A stretch of 5,771 nt of DNA from an uncultured Phycisphaerales bacterium (lineage in GTDB: Bacteria; Planctomycetota; Phycisphaerae; UBA1845; CAIVHJ01), in assembly GCA_903905665.1 (NCBI GenBank), contig CAIVHJ010000008.1, positions 1 through 5,771 of the forward strand. The letters run 5' to 3'. Below the pieces are notes generated by a model. The model was not told the origin of the DNA, made no database searches, and saw nothing but the letters and a program-made list of their open reading frames with translations. A program made the translations under genes and the position numbers. This document shows, piece by piece, positions 1 to 5,771 of this stretch (position 1 is the stretch's first letter; the number at the start of each line of letters is the position of its first letter).

Positions 1-1
1 C

Positions 2-1828
2 GCCGACAATTTGCAGACGGCACGAGAAGCCGCTCAGCAGGTCCAGGTCGATTACGAAATCCGCCAACCGATCATCCATCCGAAGGACGGTCTGCGCCCG
101 GACGCACCGAAGATTCATCCGAAGGGAAATCTCCTGTCGCATTCGACCATCCGACGAGGCGACGTGGATCGGGCATTCGAACAATCCGCGTTTGTGGAAG
201 AAGAAACTTATGCGACGCAACGGATCGAACACATGTTCATGGAGCCGGAAGCGTGCATCGCCATTCCGCAAATGGGATCGAACGATCAGGTCGAACGACT
301 CCGAATCCTCAGCCAAAGTCAGGGAGTATTTGACGATCAACGGCAAATCGCGAGCGTATTGAATTGGGATAAAAAACGGATTCATGTCGAATTGATTTCG
401 ACCGGCGGCGGGTTCGGCGGGAAAGAAGACATGAGCGTTCAGGCTCAATCCGCCCTGGCGGCGGTCCTTTGCCGAAAACCCGTCAACTGCACGCTGACGC
501 GAGCGGAAAGTTTTCGTCTTCACCCCAAACGGCATCCGGTCGAGATTCAAATTAAAGCGGGATGCGACGGACAAGGGCTTCTCACTGCATTAAAGGTTCG
601 GATTTTAGGAGACAAGGGCGCTTATGCATCGGTCGGCGCCAAAGTGCTCGAGCGGGCGGCCGGCCACGCCGCCGGTCCATACAAAATCCCCAATGTCGAT
701 ATCGAATCGCTGGCGGTCTATACCAACAATCCCCCCTGTGGAGCCATGCGGGGGTTCGGCGTGAATCAGGCGGCGTTTGCCGTCGAACGCATGTTGGATC
801 GCTTGGCAAAGAAAGTCGGAATCGACGGCTGGGAAATTCGATGGCGAAACGCCCTTGATGTAGGTGATCGTTTTTGCACGGGACAAAAATTGAATAAACC
901 TTTCGGGTTGAAACAAGCGTTACAGGCGGTGAAGGACGCTTACCAAAACGCACGTTATGCAGGTATCGCCTGCGGTGTCAAAAACGTCGGCTTGGGAAAC
1001 GCCGCCCCCGACGAGGGCAAAGCCGTACTCCGCGTCGAATCGAAGGATCACATCACGATCCACACCGCCTTCACCGAAATGGGACAGGGACACCACACCA
1101 TCTGCATTCAGACTGCTTGTCAGGAAACCGGACTGCCGCCCGAACTGTTTTTCCCGGTCACCAACACGACCGTCGATGTCAATTGCGGCCAAACCACCGC
1201 CAGTCGCGCAACGGTTCTGGGTGGACTCGCGGTCATGCAAGCGGCAAAACTGCTCCGCGCCGAACTCGATGCCGGCAAAACTCTCACTGATCTGGTCGGA
1301 CGCGACTTTCGCGGACATTTCGCCTGCACCGACACGACCCCGCTGGGCGCAGATGTTCCCGAACCCAAGACCCATCTTACCTACGGTTTCGCCGCTCAGG
1401 TGGCCATTCTGAACGACGACGGAACGCTGAAAAAAGTAGTCGCCGCACACGATGTCGGCCGCGCGATGAACCCCTCGCTTTTGGAAGGACAGATTCAGGG
1501 TGCGGTGCACATGGGCCTGGGGTATGCGCTCACGGAGGAATTCATCGTCGAAGGCGGATTCATCAAAACCAACACGGTCCAGTCTCTGCATATTCTGCGC
1601 GCCCATCAGATGCCCGAAGTCGAAGTGATCCTGATTGAGGAACCCGACCCGGAAACGGCATACGGTGCGCGAGGAGTAGGCGAGATCGGGCTGGTCCCCA
1701 CCGCGCCGGCAGTAGCAGGAGCCCTCGAAGCCTTTGACGGCATTCACCGGACGTGCCTACCGATGAAAGATTCTCCGGCGGCACAAGCCATTTTGAAATC
1801 TGAAAAAAAACGGGACGCTGCATCATGA
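2..1828 (+). CDS. Xanthine dehydrogenase family molybdenum-binding protein, XdhD/selenium-dependent-like, 5'-partial
   Basis: The frame is open to the left edge, so the gene starts upstream; the TTG at 11 is an internal Leu codon. About 608 residues are visible (numbered from the codon at 2). Residues 1-20 look like the end of the a/b-hammerhead domain (ARxAAxxVxVxYE), and the rest are the two Moco-binding domains. Visible motifs are EHMFMEPE (76-83), GGGFGGKED (135-143), MRGFG (249-253), MGQGHHT and GARGVGEIG with Glu561. By homology to bovine xanthine oxidase, Glu142, Arg250 and Glu561 match Glu802, Arg880 and catalytic Glu1261, which favours a purine substrate. Phrases such as HPKRHP, YTNNPP, KVVAAHDVGRAMNP, LGYALTEE and a C-terminal LPMKDSPAA resemble the single-chain selenium-dependent xanthine dehydrogenase/E. 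coli XdhD subfamily; this is from memory, not a search. Such proteins carry an N-terminal [2Fe-2S] domain, which would lie outside the window. The stop overlaps the next gene. Family is near certain, subfamily moderately so. Confidence 0.93.
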   Translation, partial: ADNLQTAREAAQQVQVDYEIRQPIIHPKDGLRPDAPKIHPKGNLLSHSTIRRGDVDRAFEQSAFVEEETYATQRIEHMFMEPEACIAIPQMGSNDQVERLRILSQSQGVFDDQRQIASVLNWDKKRIHVELISTGGGFGGKEDMSVQAQSALAAVLCRKPVNCTLTRAESFRLHPKRHPVEIQIKAGCDGQGLLTALKVRILGDKGAYASVGAKVLERAAGHAAGPYKIPNVDIESLAVYTNNPPCGAMRGFGVNQAAFAVERMLDRLAKKVGIDGWEIRWRNALDVGDRFCTGQKLNKPFGLKQALQAVKDAYQNARYAGIACGVKNVGLGNAAPDEGKAVLRVESKDHITIHTAFTEMGQGHHTICIQTACQETGLPPELFFPVTNTTVDVNCGQTTASRATVLGGLAVMQAAKLLRAELDAGKTLTDLVGRDFRGHFACTDTTPLGADVPEPKTHLTYGFAAQVAILNDDGTLKKVVAAHDVGRAMNPSLLEGQIQGAVHMGLGYALTEEFIVEGGFIKTNTVQSLHILRAHQMPEVEVILIEEPDPETAYGARGVGEIGLVPTAPAVAGALEAFDGIHRTCLPMKDSPAAQAILKSEKKRDAAS

Positions 1829-2781
1829 TGGAACTCGTCCACACCCTCCAGTCGCTCATCACCGAAGTCGATGCCGGCCGCCCGGCGGCGTTGTGTGTCG
1901 TCGTCAAAACCGCGGGTTCGACCCCGCAAATCCCCGGTGCGACCATGTTGGTTCGTCGTGATTCCAGCATCGAAGGTACCGTCGGGGGCGGAAACGTGGA
2001 AGCCGAAGTGTGTAAAAAGGCGCTCCGACTCATACCCCAAAACGTTTCCGAATTGGCTGAATTCGATTTTGAGCACAACGAGGGTTGGGATGATGCTTCG
2101 ATTTGCGGCGGCCGAATGTGGATCGCAATTGCTACGTTTGCACGCCCCTTGCAACTTGATTCGATTCGAGCCGCCGTTTCAGCAGCCAATCGCCGTGAAA
2201 CAACCTCTTTCCCTCTCACGGTAACTTCGCATCATCAGACAATGGAATATCGCATTCATATCGAAGTTCCGCCGACCCTGCTGATCGCCGGAGCGGGGCA
2301 TGTGGCTCAGGCGGTCGCTCGACTGGCCGTCGATCTGGATTTTCGCGTCATCGTCATGGATGATCGGGCCGACATGGCTTCTCAGGATCGATTCCCGTCC
2401 ACGGTTCAGTGCCGTGTCGGTAACATCGCGCAAACGCTTCGGGACTACGCTCTCGACGAAAGTTGCTACGTCGTTATCGTCACGCGCGGTCACCGCCATG
2501 ACGCCGAAGCCCTCGACGCAGTCATCCGACGACCCTCCGCCTACGTCGGCATGATCGGAAGCCGACGCAAATCCGGAATTGTTTTGCAGCGATTGGCCGA
2601 TTCCGGTGTCCCGGAACCGCAACTCCGTCGCGTCCACACACCCATTGGTCTTCCCATCAAAGCGTTCACCGTCAACGAAATCGCCGTCAGCATCCTTGCT
2701 GAACTGATTCAAACCCGACGACAAATCGTTCCCAAACTCGTGGAATGTCCCTCTGATGCCTCCCCCCTCGAACCACAATAA
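1825..2781 (+). CDS. xdhC: XdhC/CoxI family molybdenum-cofactor maturation protein
   Basis: Complete 318-residue protein of the XdhC/CoxI family. Known members bind molybdenum cofactor, promote its terminal sulfuration and insert it into xanthine dehydrogenase in the cytoplasm; they are not subunits of the final enzyme. The N-terminal domain shows GSTPQIPGATM (31-41), GTVGGGNVEAEV (51-62) and the family CGG motif (Cys94). The C-terminal Rossmann-like domain begins with LLIAGAGHVAQAVARLA (152-168), followed by VTRGHRHDAEAL (219-230), YVGMIGSRRK (240-249) and the usual ending TPIGLPIKAFTVNEIAVSILAE. Length is normal and no key motif is missing. The ATG at 1825 overlaps the preceding stop as ATGA; a second ATG at 1828 is an equally possible start. 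No good Shine-Dalgarno site precedes it (only a weak CGGGA at 1811-1815), so translation is probably coupled to the upstream dehydrogenase gene. It ends 23 bases from the convergent FAD-subunit gene. Confidence 0.95.
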   Translation: MMELVHTLQSLITEVDAGRPAALCVVVKTAGSTPQIPGATMLVRRDSSIEGTVGGGNVEAEVCKKALRLIPQNVSELAEFDFEHNEGWDDASICGGRMWIAIATFARPLQLDSIRAAVSAANRRETTSFPLTVTSHHQTMEYRIHIEVPPTLLIAGAGHVAQAVARLAVDLDFRVIVMDDRADMASQDRFPSTVQCRVGNIAQTLRDYALDESCYVVIVTRGHRHDAEALDAVIRRPSAYVGMIGSRRKSGIVLQRLADSGVPEPQLRRVHTPIGLPIKAFTVNEIAVSILAELIQTRRQIVPKLVECPSDASPLEPQ

Positions 2782-2804
2782 ATACCGAGGTAATCGAAAC
2801 GGCG
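2782..2804. other. 23-base convergent intergenic gap
   Basis: This is the only gap of any size between genes in the window, separating the stop of xdhC (plus strand) from the stop of the FAD-subunit gene (minus strand). It has no stable hairpin followed by a T-run on either strand, so no intrinsic terminator can be called. Transcripts from both sides may run into the opposing gene. Confidence 0.6.
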
Positions 2805-3653
2805 TCAGATCGTACCTACACCGTGCGGATGTTCGAGTAACCAATAATACAATAATCGACTCAGCACTGTGGCGCGATACCGGGCCGTCGAACGGATATC
2901 GTCGATGGGCGCGATATTATCAGCAAGGAGTCGGAGAATCTCGTCAGGACCGTTGAAGGTGGCATTTTTCCCCAGCACTGCTTCCAGTGTACGACATCGA
3001 CAGACGTACGGCGCGACGCTGTTGGCCACCACACACCATCCACACTCGTCTTTGACCACCGCCACGCCCACTTTCGTGATGGTCTGCGCGGCGCGGGATC
3101 CCACTTTGTGAATCCATTCGAACTCGCGTACTCGTCGCGGCACTCGAATTCCGACGATCAGTTGATCGGGTTGACGAAGGGTTTGTTTGTACCCCGTATA
3201 GTACCGGTCGAGCGGATGCTCGCTTTGACCGAAACGGGATCGCAGCACGACGGTCGCATCATAGACCATCAAAGCCAAAACCCCGTCAGCAGCCGGCGAA
3301 GCATTGGCGATGTTCCCGGCCCACGTCCCGCGCGTCTGAATCTGAAACGCACCTACTTGCCGCGCCGCCTGCGCGAGCAGCGGAAACGCCTCAGCCACTT
3401 CCGACGACGAAATCACATCCCAGTACGTCGTCAATGCTCCCAACTCAAGGTGCGTCGGCGTTAGGCGCATTCCCTGGAGTTCGGAACACAGATGCGATAA
3501 ATCGAGCAACTCGATATCACCCCTGGGCTGATGATGCCACGATACGAACAAATCGGTCGCACCCGCAATAGGAAGTAACGCGCCGTTCCCAGACGTCGCC
3601 CCTGCCAGCATCTCTAGCGCTTCGTTCACTGTTGCCGGCCTCAAGACACGCAT
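2805..3653 (-). CDS. Molybdenum hydroxylase FAD-binding (medium) subunit, XdhB/CoxM/PucC-like
   Basis: Complete 282-residue FAD-binding subunit, which passes electrons from the [2Fe-2S] clusters to an acceptor such as NAD+. The start MRVLRPATVNEAL is the usual N-terminus of the family. The FAD-binding domain shows LPIAGATDLFV (27-37), LGALTTYWDV (71-80) and the second FAD loop QIQTRGTWAGNIANASPAADG (104-124). The C-terminal CO-dehydrogenase flavoprotein-type domain includes YYTGYKQTLRQPDQLIVGIRVPR and KVGSRAAQTITKVGVAVV. Length is typical (about 280-290). The frame is open 19 codons further upstream, but that extension lies inside the preceding gene and looks unlike the family. The ATG at 3653 has a GAGGAG site 7 bases upstream. 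The gene starts 1 base after the stop of the [2Fe-2S] subunit gene and is the last of the visible minus-strand operon. Two glycines common in the FAD loops are Ala here (A32, A112), which is probably tolerated. No [4Fe-4S] insertion loop like that of 4-hydroxybenzoyl-CoA reductase is seen. Confidence 0.93.
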   Translation of the reverse strand: MRVLRPATVNEALEMLAGATSGNGALLPIAGATDLFVSWHHQPRGDIELLDLSHLCSELQGMRLTPTHLELGALTTYWDVISSSEVAEAFPLLAQAARQVGAFQIQTRGTWAGNIANASPAADGVLALMVYDATVVLRSRFGQSEHPLDRYYTGYKQTLRQPDQLIVGIRVPRRVREFEWIHKVGSRAAQTITKVGVAVVKDECGWCVVANSVAPYVCRCRTLEAVLGKNATFNGPDEILRLLADNIAPIDDIRSTARYRATVLSRLLYYWLLEHPHGVGTI

Positions 3654-3654
3654 A

Positions 3655-4116
3655 TCATGGCTCCTCGCTCTCTCGAAGCACCGCTTGGGCACCCGCCACA
3701 ATACCGTCATATCCCGTGCATCGACATAAATTCCCGCTCATGAACTCGCGAAGATTGACACGCGCCGCGATCTCCGGATGTTCCCGCAACCAGCGAATCG
3801 ACATCACCACACCGGGCGAACACGCCCCGCACTGCGCCGTTCCGGTTTGATTCAATTTCTCAAGAAAATCCCCCGTCACGGATTCGATCGTCTCGACACG
3901 ACGACCGTCCGCCTGAAACGCCGGAACCAGACACGAGTTGACCGGCAATCCATCCAGAAAAACCGTGCACGCCCCGCACTCCCCTTCCCCGCATCCCTCT
4001 TTCGTTCCGGTGCAACCGCAATCATAACGCAACATATCCAGCAAACGCGCGTCGAGTGAAACCCTTCGCGTGATCGTTTGACCGTTAAGCGTAAATGTAA
4101 TCTCAGACTTTTCCAC
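3655..4116 (-). CDS. Molybdenum hydroxylase [2Fe-2S] (small) subunit, PucE/CoxS-like
   Basis: Complete 153-residue iron-sulfur subunit that relays electrons from the molybdenum centre to FAD. The plant-ferredoxin-like domain has Cys42, Cys47, Cys50 and Cys62 (CX4CX2CX11C, within TGTKEGCGEGECGACT). The C-terminal helical domain has Cys96, Cys99, Cys131 and Cys133 (CX2C-X31-CXC, within QCGACSPG and GNLCRCTGY). All eight ligands for two [2Fe-2S] clusters are present and the length is normal for the family. The start is a GTG at 4116; it gives the usual N-terminus (short lead, then FTLNG) and has a GGAGG site 9 bases upstream. The gene overlaps the end of the large-subunit gene by 14 bases and its TGA lies 1 base before the ATG of the FAD-subunit gene, so the three are surely co-translated in one operon. 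Two extra cysteines, Cys33 and Cys35 (DCGCTGTK), sit just before the first cluster where hydrophobic residues are common. No signal peptide is seen, so a cytoplasmic enzyme is likely. Confidence 0.95.
   Translation of the reverse strand: MEKSEITFTLNGQTITRRVSLDARLLDMLRYDCGCTGTKEGCGEGECGACTVFLDGLPVNSCLVPAFQADGRRVETIESVTGDFLEKLNQTGTAQCGACSPGVVMSIRWLREHPEIAARVNLREFMSGNLCRCTGYDGIVAGAQAVLRESEEP
3661..3666 (-). promoter_or_regulatory. Ribosome binding site (GAGGAG) for the FAD subunit
   Basis: On the minus strand GAGGAG lies 7 bases before the ATG at 3653, within the last codons of the [2Fe-2S] subunit gene. It supports this ATG over the longer open frame reaching 3710. Confidence 0.8.
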
Positions 4117-5770
4117 GAGCGCGATCCTCCAGACGTTCCATCAGATGTTCGGGCGTAAGCGGAATCACGTTCAAGGATGTTCTTAACGCCCGACAAACGG
4201 CGTTGACGATCGCCGGAGCAGGTCCGTCCGCCGGTAACTCGCCGATCCCTTTCGCACCGCTGGGACCATAAAGCGAAGGATGCTCCTCAAAAAACACGCG
4301 AATCGGAGGAAGGTCCAGCGCCGTCGGTATCGCATAATTAGTCATCTGAGAATTCTGCATCGCCCCGTCTTTCAACACCACGTCCTCAAACAACGTCCAG
4401 CCGATCCCCTGCGCTACGCCTCCCTGAATTTGTCCCCGCGCCAACGTGGGATTCACGACTTTCCCGATCTCCTGCATCGCCACATAGTCCGTCACGCGAA
4501 CCTGATACGTCCGCAAATCCACTTCCACCTCCGCCACGTGGGTCGCCCATGCGTAATCGGCATACGCATCACCGCGATAAGTCTCATCGTCCCACTGAAT
4601 GGCATCGGGTTTGGTATACTTGGCGAAACCTCGCAAGGTTTGATTGGGATGATTCTCGTACCACGTCCGAATGGACTTTCCGACAGATTCTCGTCGATGA
4701 TGGAGATTGACTTTCAACTGCTTAAGCAAATCGTCGCAGGCTTTTTCAATCAAACCACCCACCACCATCACTGTTCGACTGGCGACGGTGGGCCCGCTGT
4801 TCGGAACGCGTGACGTATCGGGAACAGCCACGAATACTTCGTCGTGCCGGAGATTCAATCGCTGCGCCGCAATCTGCGACAAAACCGTCGCCGCCCCCTG
4901 CCCCATGTCCGTTTGCGCCGTCAACACCTCCACCCGACCATCCGGTTTCCCATCGACATAAACCTCCGAAGCCAAATAGACTTCACCGCTGCCGGTAAAT
5001 CCCGATCCGTGACAAAACGAAGACACCCCCATCCCGCGACGCAAGTACGGATGCTTCGAATTGAATACTGCATGTTGCCTTTGACGTTCCTGATATGATG
5101 CATGGTTCAGAGCGCTGTCCATCAAAACAGTCAAATCCGGACCGTTTTGAAACACTTGTCCGGTCGCCATGGTCTGGCCTCGACGCAGCAAATTTCGGCG
5201 ACGAAGCTCAATCGGATCGATACCGATTTGATCGGCAATCACATCGATATGACGCTCCAGCGCAAACAACGTCTGCGGTGCACCAAAACCCCGAAAGGCG
5301 CCATACGGCGGTGAATTCGTCAGACGCACTTCACCATGAATGCTCACGTTTTCACAATGATAGGCCCCCACCGCGTGAATCGAACCCCGACTCAACACCA
5401 CGGGTGACAACGTCACATAGGCCCCGCCATCAAGGATGACTTCAATCTCCATCGCACTCAATCGTCCGTCCCGATCCACCGCCGTGCGATGACGCACCCA
5501 ACTCGGATGCCGCTTCGTCGTACAAGCCATATCCTCCTGACGATCATAGATGATCTTCACCGGCGTTTGTGCCTTCTCAGATAACAGCGCCGCGTGAATC
5601 GCAAGCAGCGACGGAAAATCCTCTTTCCCGCCAAACGCGCCGCCCGTCGGGGTCTGAATAACGCGGATTTCGTCGCGACCTCTCTGGAACAGGTGCGTCA
5701 GAGCATTGAGCACGAAATACGGGCATTGCAGCGAGCCGCGCACGACCAGTCGGCCGTCCTCGCGATACGC
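4103..5770 (-). CDS. Molybdenum hydroxylase Moco-binding (large) subunit, XdhA/PucD-like, 5'-partial
   Basis: The frame is open to the right edge, so the N-terminus is outside the window; the GTG at 5743 is an internal Val. About 555 residues are visible (numbered from the codon at 5770), against a usual 750-800, so roughly 200 (hammerhead and start of the first Moco domain) are missing. Visible motifs in order are EDGRLVVRGSLQCPY, GGAFGGKED with Glu50, KRHPSW, FRGFGAPQ with Arg160, TDMGQGAAT, a PNSGPTVASR stretch, and GAKGIGELPADG with Glu511. By homology these three residues match bovine Glu802, Arg880 and catalytic Glu1261, the set expected for a purine hydroxylase rather than an aldehyde oxidase or CO dehydrogenase (no CO-dehydrogenase AYRCSFR loop). 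The C-terminus (IPLTPEHLMERL) resembles PucD-type xanthine dehydrogenases. It shares an operon with the [2Fe-2S] and FAD subunit genes that follow. The substrate is inferred as xanthine/hypoxanthine or a related N-heterocycle such as nicotinate; the family call is firm. Confidence 0.93.
   Translation of the reverse strand, partial: AYREDGRLVVRGSLQCPYFVLNALTHLFQRGRDEIRVIQTPTGGAFGGKEDFPSLLAIHAALLSEKAQTPVKIIYDRQEDMACTTKRHPSWVRHRTAVDRDGRLSAMEIEVILDGGAYVTLSPVVLSRGSIHAVGAYHCENVSIHGEVRLTNSPPYGAFRGFGAPQTLFALERHIDVIADQIGIDPIELRRRNLLRRGQTMATGQVFQNGPDLTVLMDSALNHASYQERQRQHAVFNSKHPYLRRGMGVSSFCHGSGFTGSGEVYLASEVYVDGKPDGRVEVLTAQTDMGQGAATVLSQIAAQRLNLRHDEVFVAVPDTSRVPNSGPTVASRTVMVVGGLIEKACDDLLKQLKVNLHHRRESVGKSIRTWYENHPNQTLRGFAKYTKPDAIQWDDETYRGDAYADYAWATHVAEVEVDLRTYQVRVTDYVAMQEIGKVVNPTLARGQIQGGVAQGIGWTLFEDVVLKDGAMQNSQMTNYAIPTALDLPPIRVFFEEHPSLYGPSGAKGIGELPADGPAPAIVNAVCRALRTSLNVIPLTPEHLMERLEDRARGKV
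4126..4130 (-). promoter_or_regulatory. Ribosome binding site (GGAGG) for the [2Fe-2S] subunit
   Basis: On the minus strand GGAGG lies 9 bases before the GTG at 4116, inside the last codons of the large-subunit gene. It decides the unusual GTG start and explains the 14-base overlap. Confidence 0.8.
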
Positions 5771-5771
5771 C

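Noticed and set aside
11..13. TTG at 11 as the start of the left gene
   Set aside because: The frame is open to the edge and codons 2-10 continue the conserved hammerhead-domain sequence, so the gene begins upstream.
920..1747. 275-codon open frame on the minus strand inside the left dehydrogenase gene
   Set aside because: It lies wholly antisense to a gene with strong family motifs, its translation resembles no family, and long antisense frames are expected at this base composition.
2766..2790. CCTCG/CGAGG inverted repeat around the xdhC stop as a terminator
   Set aside because: Only a 5-bp stem with a 15-base loop and no T-run on either strand; this is within chance.
3108..3464. 118-codon plus-strand open frame across the FAD-subunit gene
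   Set aside because: It is antisense to a clear FAD-domain gene, has no recognisable motif and lacks a credible ribosome site.
3654..3710. 19-codon N-terminal extension of the FAD subunit
   Set aside because: The extension lies inside the [2Fe-2S] gene, does not look like the family, and the ATG at 3653 has a well-placed GAGGAG site.
4280..4813. 177-codon open frame on the plus strand inside the large-subunit gene
   Set aside because: It is antisense to a well-conserved coding region, its translation is Arg/His-rich without domain motifs, and it is best explained as a shadow.
5741..5743. GTG at 5743 as the start of the large subunit
   Set aside because: Upstream codons to the edge give a family-typical EDGRLVVRGSLQ, and about 200 N-terminal residues would otherwise be missing.

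Overview
The window is a bacterial accessory-metabolism locus built entirely from molybdenum hydroxylase (xanthine dehydrogenase family) genes. It holds five protein genes with almost no non-coding DNA. Two are cut by the window edges. The sequence is moderately GC-rich by eye. Two starts on the minus strand have strong purine-rich Shine-Dalgarno sites (GGAGG, GAGGAG), and gene junctions are tightly packed or overlapping. This fits a Bacillota-like or other anaerobic/facultative bacterium that degrades purines or N-heterocycles, but the taxon cannot be fixed from the sequence alone.

Left half, plus strand: bases 2-1828 encode the C-terminal ~608 residues of a large molybdenum-cofactor-binding xanthine dehydrogenase. 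Its wording resembles the single-chain, 'selenium-dependent' xanthine dehydrogenase / XdhD-like subfamily. Its stop codon overlaps (ATGA) the start of a complete xdhC-type maturation gene (1825-2781), whose product is expected to bind, sulfurate and insert the molybdenum cofactor.

Right half, minus strand (read right to left): a classical three-subunit molybdenum hydroxylase operon. It consists of a Moco-binding large subunit (5770-4103, 5' end outside the window), a [2Fe-2S] small subunit (4116-3655) and an FAD-binding medium subunit (3653-2805), in L-S-M order. The large and small subunit genes overlap by 14 bases, and the small and medium subunit genes are separated by 1 base. The two operons converge with only 23 bases between their stop codons.

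Working model: both large subunits keep the three residues that mark purine-hydroxylating members (Glu in GGKE, Arg in RGFG, Glu in GxGE). The right-hand enzyme passes electrons Mo -> two [2Fe-2S] clusters -> FAD -> acceptor. The left-hand enzyme has no FAD gene in view. The XdhC protein could serve one or both enzymes. I see no RNA genes, mobile elements, CRISPR arrays, long repeats or clear terminators, and nothing that demands a wholly new system. The most notable points are the pairing of two different xanthine dehydrogenase architectures and an A8 run placed where a -1 slip would join the left enzyme to XdhC.
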